A stretch of DNA of 64,000 bases, taken from contig JAGIBN010000005.1 in the NCBI GenBank assembly GCA_017744315.1, positions 124,001-188,000 on the forward strand, given 5' to 3'. Shown here piece after piece: positions 8,191-15,918 of this stretch. A program made the position numbers and the translations under genes. The notes beneath the pieces were generated by a model, which was given only the letters and a program-made list of their open reading frames with translations, made no database searches and was not told where the DNA came from. Every line of letters begins with the position of its first letter. The first letter of the stretch is position 1. The stretch is from Porphyrobacter sp. Its GTDB lineage: Bacteria; Pseudomonadota; Alphaproteobacteria; Sphingomonadales; Sphingomonadaceae.

Positions 8191-8499
8191 TGCTCGGTCT
8201 CCCGCCAGTCATGCCCTCGGTGACGCCGTACGCACGGCGCTCAACGCCAAGTTGGGCGGGAGTTTAGCCGGCCAGATGAGCTTGCTAACCGGGGTAAACC
8301 CGAAGTTTCGCAATCGGACTTCCCTGTCGTCTTTTACCCCTCCAGCGCGGCGGGTTACCGAAGGCCGGAAATCTCCCTCGCCTCGGGTAAATCCCGATAC
8401 AGCAACGATCTTCCCTGTCTTACCCCGGTTGAACACGAGGCGCTCGGACGTGCGGGGAGGTTGGAAGCCTGCCGGTCCGACCAGGGAATGGGATACGTC
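8191..8499. promoter_or_regulatory. Divergent promoter region with clustered GGGTAA dyads
   Basis: About 300 non-coding bases between the DUF202 gene and the transporter gene. They carry two full dyads, GGGGTAAACCCGAA (8291-8304) and CGGGTAAATCCCGA (8384-8397). They also carry three half-sites: TTTTACCCC (8332-8340), CGGGTTACCG (8351-8360) and CTTACCCCGG (8419-8428). The full dyads lie about 100 bases from the DUF202 and the transporter starts respectively. Five copies of the same core in 140 bases are strong evidence of a regulator-binding array. Confidence 0.65.
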
Positions 8500-9372
8500 A
8501 TGTCTCCTATCAATCTGCTGGTACAGGGAGCCCTGCTGGTGCTCGTCTTCACGGTGGGCCTTCAAGGGCGCTTCCACGATTTCCTGATCGTCACCAGGCA
8601 GCCGCGGCTGTTTCTGTCGGGCGTCCTGGTGATCAACGTGATCGTCCCGGCAGTGGCGATTGCGATGGTCCTGACGTTCCCTATCGCGCCCGTGACGAGG
8701 GCTGGGCTCGTCGTCATGGCGATCGCGCCGATGGCACCGTTCTTGCCCGGCAAGATGCTCAAGACCGGCGCTGGTCACGAGTTTGCCGTCGGTCTTTATG
8801 CGACCCTCACGGTGACAGCGATCCTTATCGTGCCGGCGTCGATCTGGGCTGTGGGTGAGTTTACGCACCGGGAGGTCGATCTGCCGGTCGGAGCCTTGGC
8901 GTGGTTCCTGTTCACTACCGTGCTCGTCCCGTTGCTGGCCGGGATGCTCGTCGCAACCCTTTGGCCGGCGATTGCACCGCGCCTGGCAAAAGTCGGTACG
9001 ATCGCCGCCTTCGTCGTTCTCCTGCCGATCGTGCTCCTCCTTCTGTTCAAGTCGGGGGGCGAGCTTGCGGGGCTGCTCGGCGATGGGACGCTCGCGGCGA
9101 TCGCCGTCACCGTTCTTGTGGGCATGGTGGCTGGCCACGCGCTTGGCGGGCCCGCTCCTGCCACACGGCTGGCGATGTCCCAGGCTGCCGTCACTCGCCA
9201 TCCAGGCATCGCCGGACTGATCGTCCAGGCCAATGGCGTGGACAAGGCCGCGATGATGGCGGTCCTGCTGTTCCTGTTGGTCAGCCTGGTTCTCTCGACC
9301 CTTTATGGGAAGTGGATCGTGCCCCGAGACGCCGCAACGGCGGCGCGGACCAACGGCAGTCTCCACAATTGA
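8500..9372 (+). CDS. BASS-family-like (bile acid:sodium symporter fold) transporter
   Basis: A 290-residue polytopic membrane protein with about nine hydrophobic segments and the BASS/arsenical-resistance-3 fold pattern, including VVMAIAPMAPFLPGKMLKTG near residue 70 and a crossover-like segment AATRLAMSQAAVTRHPGIAGLI near residue 225. The substrate is unknown; organic anions or sulfated/phosphorylated compounds would fit the neighbours. Starts at 8488 (MGYVMSP) and 8500 (MSP) are both possible; 8500 is preferred because GGGA lies at a normal distance upstream. It heads a same-strand run with DUF1622, an outer-membrane protein and an FGE gene. Confidence 0.72.
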   Translation: MSPINLLVQGALLVLVFTVGLQGRFHDFLIVTRQPRLFLSGVLVINVIVPAVAIAMVLTFPIAPVTRAGLVVMAIAPMAPFLPGKMLKTGAGHEFAVGLYATLTVTAILIVPASIWAVGEFTHREVDLPVGALAWFLFTTVLVPLLAGMLVATLWPAIAPRLAKVGTIAAFVVLLPIVLLLLFKSGGELAGLLGDGTLAAIAVTVLVGMVAGHALGGPAPATRLAMSQAAVTRHPGIAGLIVQANGVDKAAMMAVLLFLLVSLVLSTLYGKWIVPRDAATAARTNGSLHN

Positions 9373-9384
9373 TGGAGCGATGGC

Positions 9385-9747
9385 GTGACTTGGCTTGAAC
9401 CCACTGCTGAGATCGTTGCTTCAATACTGGAGCTGATCATGCTCTCGGTCATCGTCATCGGGACCCTTCGGGCACTCAAATCCATCCTGGTCCATGTCGT
9501 GAGGCGAGAGGCGCTCGCGGCCGACGTCCGCCAAATATGGTTGCACTATGCCGGCTGGATCGTTCTCGCGCTGGAATTCGCCCTGGCGGCGGATCTGATC
9601 GGTACCATCATCGATCCGACCTGGGACGACATCGGCCAACTCGCCGCCATCGGTGCGATCCGCACGGCGCTCGCCTGGTTCCTGAGCAAGGACATCGAGG
9701 AATTCAGCCAAGACGTCGAGGCGAAGGAAGAGCGGGCGGAAGCATGA
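9385..9747 (+). CDS. DUF1622 family small membrane protein
   Basis: A 120-residue protein of the DUF1622 family, function unknown. Two to three hydrophobic segments are visible (about 8-30, LELIMLSVIVIGTLRALK; 52-75, YAGWIVLALEFALAADLIGT; 84-100), and the family-typical R-x-x-L...L-E-F-x-L-A-x-D pattern is present. It starts with GTG, supported by GGAGCG a few bases upstream. The gene lies 12 bases after the transporter and overlaps the next gene by ATGA, so it is part of one transcription unit. The charged C-terminal tail (DVEAKEERAEA) should be cytosolic. Confidence 0.85.
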   Translation: MTWLEPTAEIVASILELIMLSVIVIGTLRALKSILVHVVRREALAADVRQIWLHYAGWIVLALEFALAADLIGTIIDPTWDDIGQLAAIGAIRTALAWFLSKDIEEFSQDVEAKEERAEA

Positions 9748-10574
9748 GCAGGAATTTCCGTGTTCTGCTGCCGATGGCCGCGGCGATGCTTGTTCCTTCC
9801 CAAGCCTGGGCTCAAGACGAGCCCGCACCGGGAGCGGCGCCAGCTTCCACTCCAGCCGATGATGCCGAGAAACTGGCCAAGGACCTCGCCAACCCCATCT
9901 CGAGCATGATCAGCCTGCCGTTCCAGTTCAACGTCGACGGCGGGTTGGGCGAGAGCGACGGGGTTAAGAGCACGCTCAACGTGCAGCCGGTGATCCCGGT
10001 TCGCCTGGGCAAGGACTGGAACGTGATCATCCGCACGATCGTGCCGATCATCCACCAGCAGGATGTGGTCGAGCCGGCCTCCAGCCAGTTTGGTCTGGGG
10101 GATACTACGCAGAGCTTCTTCTTCTCGCCGAAGTCGGGGGGGATCATCGGGGGCGTGGGCCCCGCATTCCTTTACCCGACCGGAACGCACCGCACGTTGG
10201 GCGGCGAGAAGTGGGGGGCCGGACCTACGGCGATCGTGCTCAAACAGGCGGGCCGTAACACTATCGGCCTGCTCGCAAACCACATCTGGTCGGTTGCCGG
10301 CGATGACAGCCGGTCGGATATCAGTTCCACCTTTATCCAGCCGTTCGTGAGTCACACCACCTCGACGGCGATGACGATCAGCCTTGCTTCCGAGACGACC
10401 TATGACTGGAAAGCCGACCAGTGGACGGTCCCGATCATCCTGTCCGGCGCCCAGCTCACGCACATCGGCAAGCAACCGATCAGTGTCGGTGCGGGCCTGC
10501 GCTATTACGTCGAGAAGCCCGAGAATGGACCCGAATGGGGGTTCCGGCTGATCACCACCTTTCTCTTCAAATAG
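9744..10574 (+). CDS. MetA-pathway/phenol-degradation type outer-membrane protein
   Basis: A 276-residue outer-membrane barrel protein of the 'MetA-pathway of phenol degradation' or generic 'transporter' type. The signal peptide (about 1-23) ends AWA before QDEPAPG, followed by a Pro/Ala-rich linker. The barrel begins LPFQFNVDGG and includes LNVQPVIPVRLG, PAFLYPTGTHRTLG, GLLANHIWSVAG and IKQPISVGAGLRYYVE-like strands, ending TTFLFK with an aromatic near the C-terminus. ATGA overlap with the DUF1622 gene indicates coupling. It probably provides an outer-membrane route for the compound handled by this cluster; the compound is unknown. Confidence 0.82.
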   Translation: MSRNFRVLLPMAAAMLVPSQAWAQDEPAPGAAPASTPADDAEKLAKDLANPISSMISLPFQFNVDGGLGESDGVKSTLNVQPVIPVRLGKDWNVIIRTIVPIIHQQDVVEPASSQFGLGDTTQSFFFSPKSGGIIGGVGPAFLYPTGTHRTLGGEKWGAGPTAIVLKQAGRNTIGLLANHIWSVAGDDSRSDISSTFIQPFVSHTTSTAMTISLASETTYDWKADQWTVPIILSGAQLTHIGKQPISVGAGLRYYVEKPENGPEWGFRLITTFLFK

Positions 10575-10586
10575 GACCTGCCCCCC

Positions 10587-11573
10587 ATGACCGCCCACGA
10601 ACCCAGAAAGACTACCGCCAGCGAGACCGGGACAGAGGACATGGTCTGGCTCGAGGGCGGCGTATTCAAGATGGGGTCGGATAATCACTACCCCGAGGAA
10701 GCCCCGGTTCACCTGGCCAAGGTCGACGGCTTCTGGATTGACAGGATGCCCGTCACCAATCGCGAGTTCGCGGCATTCGTCGAACAGACCGGCCACGTCA
10801 CCACGGCCGAGATCGCGCCCGATCCCAAGGACTATCCGGGCGCCTTGCCAGAGATGTGCAAAGCCGGATCGCTGGTATTCGTCCAACCGCCCGGGCCGGT
10901 CGATCTTTCGAACTGGTACAACTGGTGGTCGTTTATGTTCGACGCGGACTGGCGCCGTCCGCAAGGGCCGGGCAGCAGCGTCGAGGGCATCATGGATCAC
11001 CCGGTGGTGCACGTGAGCCACTCCGACGCCTTGGCCTATGCCCGCTGGGCGGGGAAGGACCTGCCGACCGAAGCCGAATGGGAATACGCCGCTTGGGGCG
11101 GCACTGAGGACGCCGAGTTCGCCTGGGGCGAGGAGCTGGAACCGAACGGCGAGCATCGCGCCAATGTCTGGCAGGGCTCATTCCCGTGGGAGAACTCGGA
11201 GCGGGACGGCTTCTCGCGTACCTCGCCCGTGGGCAGCTTCCCGCCGAACGGCTTCGGCCTGTTCGACATGATCGGCAACACCTGGGAATGGACCGATGAC
11301 TGGTACATCGCCCGCCATTCCTCGCCCACGAGCAAGCCCTGCTGCATTCCCAGCAACCCCCGCGGCGGTGAAGAAGACGCGAGCCACGATCCCAACGACA
11401 GCGCCCGGATCGCGCGAAAGGTGGTGAAGGGGGGGTCGCACCTCTGCGCCCCCAATTACTGCCGCCGCTATCGGCCGCCGGCGCGACACCCTCATCCAAT
11501 CGACACTTCGACCAGCCACATCGGCTTTCGCTGTGTCAGGCGGCCTGGGAAAGGCGGATCAGGACTGGCCTGA
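10587..11573 (+). CDS. Formylglycine-generating enzyme (SUMF1/FGE-sulfatase family)
   Basis: A 328-residue SUMF1-domain enzyme. FGEs oxidise the Cys of a CxPxR motif in sulfatases to formylglycine using copper and O2. The two catalytic cysteines are present as Cys287 and Cys292 (SHLCAPNYC), spaced five apart as in characterised FGEs, within the family block ending SHIGFRCVRR. The start of the domain (WLEGGVFKMGS), the NREFAAFVEQTGH segment, LPTEAEWEYAA and DMIGNTWEWTDDW are all intact. This argues for true FGE activity rather than an EgtB-like or PvdO-like role. There is no sulfatase in the window, and no CxPxR motif in the neighbouring proteins. No signal peptide is seen. The 3' end overlaps the convergent phosphatase gene by 15 bases. 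Confidence 0.92.
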   Translation: MTAHEPRKTTASETGTEDMVWLEGGVFKMGSDNHYPEEAPVHLAKVDGFWIDRMPVTNREFAAFVEQTGHVTTAEIAPDPKDYPGALPEMCKAGSLVFVQPPGPVDLSNWYNWWSFMFDADWRRPQGPGSSVEGIMDHPVVHVSHSDALAYARWAGKDLPTEAEWEYAAWGGTEDAEFAWGEELEPNGEHRANVWQGSFPWENSERDGFSRTSPVGSFPPNGFGLFDMIGNTWEWTDDWYIARHSSPTSKPCCIPSNPRGGEEDASHDPNDSARIARKVVKGGSHLCAPNYCRRYRPPARHPHPIDTSTSHIGFRCVRRPGKGGSGLA

Positions 11574-12392
11574 CAGGACGGCCGCCTCGGCCTCGCATTG
11601 GGTGCTGGCCTGCGTGACGGGAGACAGGCTCGCAATCTCCTGACGGACCGCCGCCAGATCGGCCTGGAAGCCTGGGTCCGCGTGAAGGCGCGCGACAGTG
11701 CCCGAGGCAATCACCCGCCCGGCATCGACATCGCTTTGCCAGTGGGCATCGCAGATCACCCGGCTTTGCCCGAAGTCGCGCCCGCGCTGCAGGATGGCAT
11801 CCGCCTTATCGGGAACGAGCTCGGCAAGCACCAGGGCCCATCCCCAACCGGCGGCGCTGTGCCCGGAGGGATAGGAACCGTCGTGCCGCAGCAGCTCTTC
11901 GTCGGGCGGATAGCAGGTGCCCTCGTTGTGCGAGACGAAAGGCCGGGTGCGGTTGTAGTGCGTCTTGGCCTTGTAGGTCGACAGCCCGACATCGATCAGC
12001 ATCCGGCCAAGCAGGGCATAGAGCTTTGGCGTAGTCTCGGGACTGATCGGAATTCCGGCGGCACATGAGAACAGTTCGCCTGCATGGGGGAACTTGAGAT
12101 TGGCATCCGATGCGGCGAGGTTCCAGCGGGGCGTATTGCGGATCGGGATCGTGGCTTCCCGCGCCTGCTCGTCGCGCTCCATTGCCGCAGAGCCTGCCGC
12201 CGGGGGTGGGGGGAGCAGGGCCAGACTGTCGGGCAATGCCTCGCGCGGCAAGTAGCCGGGAGGAAGCTGGCCGATCGCCGCGCTCGCGTCCTGTTGCCCT
12301 TGCGCAAGAACTTCGCTCGCGGACCAAGTACCCAGGCCCGCGCAAGCTGCGAGGGCCGAGAGCGCGGTGAGGCGTAACGTCAGCTTGTTCAC
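11559..12392 (-). CDS. Class A non-specific acid phosphatase (PAP2 family)
   Basis: A 277-residue periplasmic phosphatase. The full PAP2 catalytic signature is present in order: KTHYNRTRP (K-x6-R-P), GSYPSGHSA (PSGH) and SRVICDAHWQSD (S-R-x5-H-x3-D). A signal peptide (about 1-31) ends VLA before QGQQDAS. Such enzymes hydrolyse phosphomonoesters at acidic pH. It is 3 bases downstream of the outer-membrane protein gene at 12396, so the two form an operon. Proximity to a formylglycine-generating enzyme and a transporter suggests a scavenging role for esterified organic compounds, which is inference. Confidence 0.93.
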   Translation of the reverse strand: MNKLTLRLTALSALAACAGLGTWSASEVLAQGQQDASAAIGQLPPGYLPREALPDSLALLPPPPAAGSAAMERDEQAREATIPIRNTPRWNLAASDANLKFPHAGELFSCAAGIPISPETTPKLYALLGRMLIDVGLSTYKAKTHYNRTRPFVSHNEGTCYPPDEELLRHDGSYPSGHSAAGWGWALVLAELVPDKADAILQRGRDFGQSRVICDAHWQSDVDAGRVIASGTVARLHADPGFQADLAAVRQEIASLSPVTQASTQCEAEAAVLSGQS

Positions 12393-12395
12393 GGC

Positions 12396-13400
12396 CTATC
12401 CTCCAGCCCCAGGTGGAAGCTTCATCGAAATCGGGAAGGTGAGCGAGAAGAATGCGGCAGTGCCGTCGAGCCGCCGGGTCGCGTTGAACTCCTCGAACAC
12501 GCGAAGCCTGGCGGTAACGGGCGTCTTGCCGAGCACGAAGTTGTAGGCGCCCGTCACGCCGACCGCCGAGACCTCGCCCTTGTTGGGGCCGAGCACCGCG
12601 CCGGTGCCGCTGTCACCGCTGATCTGCTGGTAGTGGTAGGCCTGAAGGCCGAGCGAGACCTGTTTCGATAAGGTCTTCTCCACCGACGCTTCCCAGTGGA
12701 GCTCGGTGCCGGTGTTGTAGTCGGTGAAGTTGTTGGTGCCGTTGAAGGTGATCCCGGTCTTGGTCGAAAGGTCCCATCCGCTGGCCTCGTCATGCCAGGT
12801 GGCTGCGAGCGAGGCGTCGACGATCCAACGGTGAAAGGCGAGATTTGCCAGCTCGTCCTCGCGGTACTGGCCGATCGGGATGTTCACCATGGTGCCGAAC
12901 TGGAGGTGAGTTTCCTTGTCCAGGCTCCAGGCCAGGGCGGCCGATGCCACGGGATCGCCGATGACCCAGGCCGAATCCTTCCGGTCGATTGCGATCTGGT
13001 TGCCGCCAGGGCCGGTCAGGACGACCGAAGCGTCGACCGCCGGATGGCCTATGGGCAGCGCCGCACTCAGCGCCAGGGTGCCGCCGAGAACATTCGTGCT
13101 GGGTACCCACATCAGAGTCGTGAAGTTCGCAAAGATGTCGGCGTCGAGCCCGGCGACGACGTTACCGCCGACAACGAATTCCCGGTCGACACTCGCTTCG
13201 CCGTTGTAGAAGTACATCGTGTTGTCGAGGAACACGCCCTCTACCGGCGGCAGCACTGCGGCTTCAGGACCTCCCGAGCCCAGAAGGTAGAAGCTCGACC
13301 CTCCTTCCGACGCAGCGGCCGGGGTCGAAAGCGCTGCCCCTGTTACTGCGAGGCCTGCAACGGCGCACCGTCTTACCGCTCGGCACAGGGATTGGCGCAT
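12396..13400 (-). CDS. Outer-membrane protein, MetA-pathway / SphA-like family
   Basis: A 334-residue outer-membrane barrel protein. A signal peptide (about 1-30, ending AAA before SEGG) precedes the characteristic opening SSFYLLGSGGPEAAVLPP and FLDNTMYFYNG. This opening defines the SphA/MetA-pathway family, linked in the literature to uptake of aromatic compounds in sphingomonads. Strands such as TKTGITFNGTNNFTDYNTG and VSLGLQAYHYQQISGD follow; the C-terminus ends in a Gly/Pro tail. It leads the operon with the acid phosphatase. A copy of the recurrent dyad lies about 90 bases upstream of its start. It is the second member of this broad family in the cluster (see 9744-10574). Confidence 0.85.
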   Translation of the reverse strand: MRQSLCRAVRRCAVAGLAVTGAALSTPAAASEGGSSFYLLGSGGPEAAVLPPVEGVFLDNTMYFYNGEASVDREFVVGGNVVAGLDADIFANFTTLMWVPSTNVLGGTLALSAALPIGHPAVDASVVLTGPGGNQIAIDRKDSAWVIGDPVASAALAWSLDKETHLQFGTMVNIPIGQYREDELANLAFHRWIVDASLAATWHDEASGWDLSTKTGITFNGTNNFTDYNTGTELHWEASVEKTLSKQVSLGLQAYHYQQISGDSGTGAVLGPNKGEVSAVGVTGAYNFVLGKTPVTARLRVFEEFNATRRLDGTAAFFSLTFPISMKLPPGAGG

Positions 13401-13487
13401 GGGGCAACCTCATCGTTCACGATCGGATTGCCATGGGCTTAGGTCAGCCCCCGTAGCTCCCATACCCGGTTAATTCCTTGTCTTGAG

Positions 13488-13501
13488 GCCGGAATTACCC
13501 T
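13488..13501 (-). promoter_or_regulatory. Candidate regulator-binding dyad upstream of the outer-membrane protein/phosphatase operon
   Basis: On the minus strand it reads AGGGTAATTCCGGC, matching the 2109 and 6011 sites in the AGGGTA-x-x-TCC core. A degenerate second copy (CGGTTAATTCCTTG) starts at 13467. The distance to the ATG at 13400 is 88 bases, similar to the other sites. The remaining bases up to the tRNA show no other feature. Confidence 0.5.
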
Positions 13502-13568
13502 GAGCATCTACGAGAACAGGTTGCGCTCAAGGCCAAAGGGCGAGCGCAAAACAACACATTGTAGGGTG

Positions 13569-13644
13569 TGGTGCCCAAGGGCGGAATCGAACCACCGACA
13601 CTGCGATTTTCAATCGCATGCTCTACCAACTGAGCTACTTGGGC
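13569..13644 (-). tRNA. tRNA-Phe (GAA)
   Basis: A 76-base cloverleaf on the minus strand with acceptor GCCCAAG paired to CTTGGGC, D-arm AGCTCAGTTGGTAGAGC, anticodon stem TGCGA/TCGCA around the loop TTGAAAA (anticodon GAA), T-arm with GGTTCGAATCC, and an encoded 3' CCA. It follows yacG on the same strand by 85 bases and may be read with the maf-rng-yacG genes. Confidence 0.97.
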
Positions 13645-13729
13645 ATTCACTCGGACGCTGCCGACAATCGGCGGTCCGGCGGTTGGAGTGCGCGCCTATG
13701 ACGAAGGGGCGCGACCTTTGCAAGAGGCT

Positions 13730-13894
13730 TCATTCACCCTTGGCAATGTCTTCCGGATCGGCAGGCGGGCCAGGCACGGCGTAGCCGTCGTTGAACCACT
13801 GCGCGAGGTCGCGGTCGCGGCAGCGTTTCGAGCAGAAGGGCGCGAATTCTTCAGATCGCGGCTTGCGGCAAATCGGGCAGGGACGGTTGGTCAT
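13730..13894 (-). CDS. yacG: DNA gyrase inhibitor YacG (zinc-finger protein)
   Basis: A 54-residue cytosolic zinc protein that binds GyrB and inhibits gyrase in E. coli. The zinc ligands are Cys6, Cys9, Cys21 and Cys25 (CPIC, then CSKRC), followed by the family motif RDRDLAQWFNDGYAVPG. The frame is open upstream, but the ATG at 13894 overlaps the stop of the RNase gene (ATGA) and the zinc motif begins five residues later, so this start is chosen. Length is normal for the family. Confidence 0.95.
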   Translation of the reverse strand: MTNRPCPICRKPRSEEFAPFCSKRCRDRDLAQWFNDGYAVPGPPADPEDIAKGE

Positions 13895-14865
13895 CGCGGC
13901 ACGAGTTGGGCTTGCGGGGCGGCGATGGCAAGGGCCGGATTGGCTTCCCAGCGCACTTCGCGCCCTGTTCTGCGGGCCAGTTCGGCAAGCCATTCGGGCT
14001 TGAGCTGGGATTCGAGTGCAGGATGACCCGAGAGCAGCACGGCGCCGGCGCCTTGCAGGCGTTCGGCGCTCCGGAGAAGTGCGCGCGCAGCCAGGCCTGC
14101 GCGTTGAAACGTTGCTCTGTGGATTAGCGACGGCCTTTCCAGGCGCGCTACAAGCTGCACGAAACCGAAGCCATTCATGGCGGTGCGTTCGTGCGGCCAG
14201 CCGGCGAGAGCTTTCGCAAGGGCGTCGTCGACAGCGCGGCGGTCGGCCTTCTCCGGCAGTGTTGGAAAATCGATTCCGATCGAGCCTCCCAAGTCGAAGC
14301 GGCGCAGCGTCAGCGCAAGCGATTCGACTGCGGCCAATGACAGGGCCTTGGGTTCGAGAGTCCCGTCGATGTCGATCAGAAGCATCGCGGGCGTGGAGCT
14401 CAGTTGGAGGCTGCCCCCTGGAAATGAAACTTCCGCTTCAAAGGCCTCGGCCAGCAGTTCGGACTCGTAGCCGGTGGGAAACTCACGCACGACGCGGGGA
14501 TGATGCCCTTCGTTGCACAGCTGTTCGGCCAGAGTCGGGGCCGGGCGGCACGGGGCATCGGTTGGTCTTGCTCGCGCCAGCTTGCGGCGTCCGCGTTCGC
14601 CGATGGCCGGACGTGTCACTTCCAGGCGGATCGAGCTGCCTTCGCTGGCGGAAGGCGGCAGCTTGTCGACCAGCGCATCTTCGCCGTTTGGAAAGCGCGC
14701 GGTCCCGCGTCGGGCGCCAGCGGACCGCGAGGTAAGGGTCGCATCGGCCACAAGGCCCGCCGCAAGCTCGCCGGGCCAGTCGATCCGCGCGGCGACGATG
14801 TGGTCTCCATCGAGCTGGATCGCGCGATGCTCGCCGATCCCTTCCTCGATCAGCCACTTAGCCAA
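13891..14865 (-). CDS. RNase E/G family ribonuclease, short form without zinc link
   Basis: A 324-residue homologue of RNase G/E, much shorter than E. coli RNase G. An S1-like segment lies at about 15-90. The DNase I-like catalytic part shows LLIDIDGTLEPKALS and DLGGSIGIDFPTL, which hold the two metal-binding aspartates of RNase E. The CPxC zinc-link motif that joins RNase E dimers is absent, as is any C-terminal scaffold. The start is TTG at 14865, overlapping the end of maf by 8 bases; the frame runs further upstream but only within maf. The adjacent YacG happens to carry CPxC zinc ligands. It probably trims rRNA or degrades mRNA, which is inference from the family. Confidence 0.82.
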   Translation of the reverse strand: MAKWLIEEGIGEHRAIQLDGDHIVAARIDWPGELAAGLVADATLTSRSAGARRGTARFPNGEDALVDKLPPSASEGSSIRLEVTRPAIGERGRRKLARARPTDAPCRPAPTLAEQLCNEGHHPRVVREFPTGYESELLAEAFEAEVSFPGGSLQLSSTPAMLLIDIDGTLEPKALSLAAVESLALTLRRFDLGGSIGIDFPTLPEKADRRAVDDALAKALAGWPHERTAMNGFGFVQLVARLERPSLIHRATFQRAGLAARALLRSAERLQGAGAVLLSGHPALESQLKPEWLAELARRTGREVRWEANPALAIAAPQAQLVPR

Positions 14866-15436
14866 GCGCGAATCCCGCGGCTTTGAGTAGCGCCCGGGTT
14901 TCGAACAACGGTAAGCCGACGACGCCGGAGTGGCTGCCACCGATCCAGGCGATCAGGCCTTCTGCGCTTCCCTGGATAGCATAGCCCCCAGCCTTGCCGT
15001 GCCATTCGCCGCCTTCGAGGTAGGCGTCGATTTCGGCCGCAGACAGGTTCTTGAAGCGCACGACGGTTTCGCTCAGCCGCTCGCGCAAGGTGCCATCCGG
15101 CGCGCGCAGGGCGATGGCCGAAAGCACGCGGTGGCGCCGGCCGGAAAGAAGCTCGAGACAGCGGCGCGCCGTGGTCTCGTCATCGGCCTTGGGCAGAATC
15201 CGTCGGCCGAGCGCGACGACCGTGTCGCCTGCCAGCACGTGGTGCTGGTGGCTGGCAGCGGCGAGGGCTTTCTCGCGCGCCACTCTGACCGCGTAGGTAC
15301 GCGGAATTTCGCGGGGCAGTGGTGTCTCGTCGATATCGGCGGGCGCGATCTGTGCCGGCTCGATGCCGAGGCGCGCCAACAGCTCCCGCCGACGCGGGCT
15401 TGCCGAAGCAAGGACGAGTGAAGGGGGCGTGGACAC
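14858..15436 (-). CDS. maf: Maf family nucleoside triphosphate pyrophosphatase
   Basis: A 192-residue Maf/HAM1-like pyrophosphatase that hydrolyses non-canonical or excess NTPs to NMP and pyrophosphate. The N-terminal ASASPRRRELLARLG loop, AREKALAA, the catalytic AGDTVV (Asp as base) and the GGYAIQGSAEGLI signature are all present, with GSHSGVVGLPLFET at the end. Length is standard. It sits 12 bases after infA and overlaps the RNase gene, a conserved order in sphingomonads. Confidence 0.95.
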   Translation of the reverse strand: MSTPPSLVLASASPRRRELLARLGIEPAQIAPADIDETPLPREIPRTYAVRVAREKALAAASHQHHVLAGDTVVALGRRILPKADDETTARRCLELLSGRRHRVLSAIALRAPDGTLRERLSETVVRFKNLSAAEIDAYLEGGEWHGKAGGYAIQGSAEGLIAWIGGSHSGVVGLPLFETRALLKAAGFALG

Positions 15437-15448
15437 GCCCGCCGCGCT

Positions 15449-15694
15449 TTATTGCGGACCCGGGCCGCCTCGGCCGGGCATAAAGCGGTAAGTGATGCGG
15501 GCCTTGGTCAGATCGTACGGGGTGAGTTCGCACAACACCTCGTCACCCACCAGCACGCGAATGCGGTTCTTGCGCATCCTTCCGGCCGTATGGCCGAGCA
15601 CTTCATGGCCGTTTTCGAGCTCTACCCGGAACATCGCGTTCGGCAGCAGTTCCACCACCTTGCCGCGCATTTCGAGGAGTTCTTCTTTAGCCAT
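15449..15694 (-). CDS. infA: Translation initiation factor IF-1
   Basis: An 81-residue OB-fold protein that binds the ribosomal A site during initiation. The core is canonical ([20 protein letters not shown], then [42 protein letters not shown]). It carries about nine extra C-terminal residues rich in Gly and Pro ([10 protein letters not shown]) beyond the usual 72, a lineage feature. It is the first gene of the infA-maf-rng-yacG run and divergent from the TonB receptor at 15919. The 225 bases between them hold both promoters, but no clear hexamers could be assigned. Confidence 0.97.
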   Translation of the reverse strand: MAKEELLEMRGKVVELLPNAMFRVELENGHEVLGHTAGRMRKNRIRVLVGDEVLCELTPYDLTKARITYRFMPGRGGPGPQ

Positions 15695-15918
15695 GCAGTA
15701 TGTGTTTCCATTTCAAGTGAATGTGACAGGCTTTCGCCTTGGGCGGGCGCCATAGCGGGCAAGGCGCAAAAAGGGAAGCGTCGCCTTCAGAAGGCCCATC
15801 CTGACAGGCCAGATACATCTGCGACATTTTATTACCCTTCGCGGCTTGCGTCCTTTCCGCGCCGCAGCAAGGAGCCGCAGCTGGCGCTTAAATTAGAACA
15901 TCTTGAGGAAGCCCCCCC

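Noticed and set aside
9546..11156. 536-residue open frame on the minus strand across three genes
   Set aside because: Overlaps the DUF1622, outer-membrane and FGE genes, whose products have clear family features; no start signal or homology pattern supports it.
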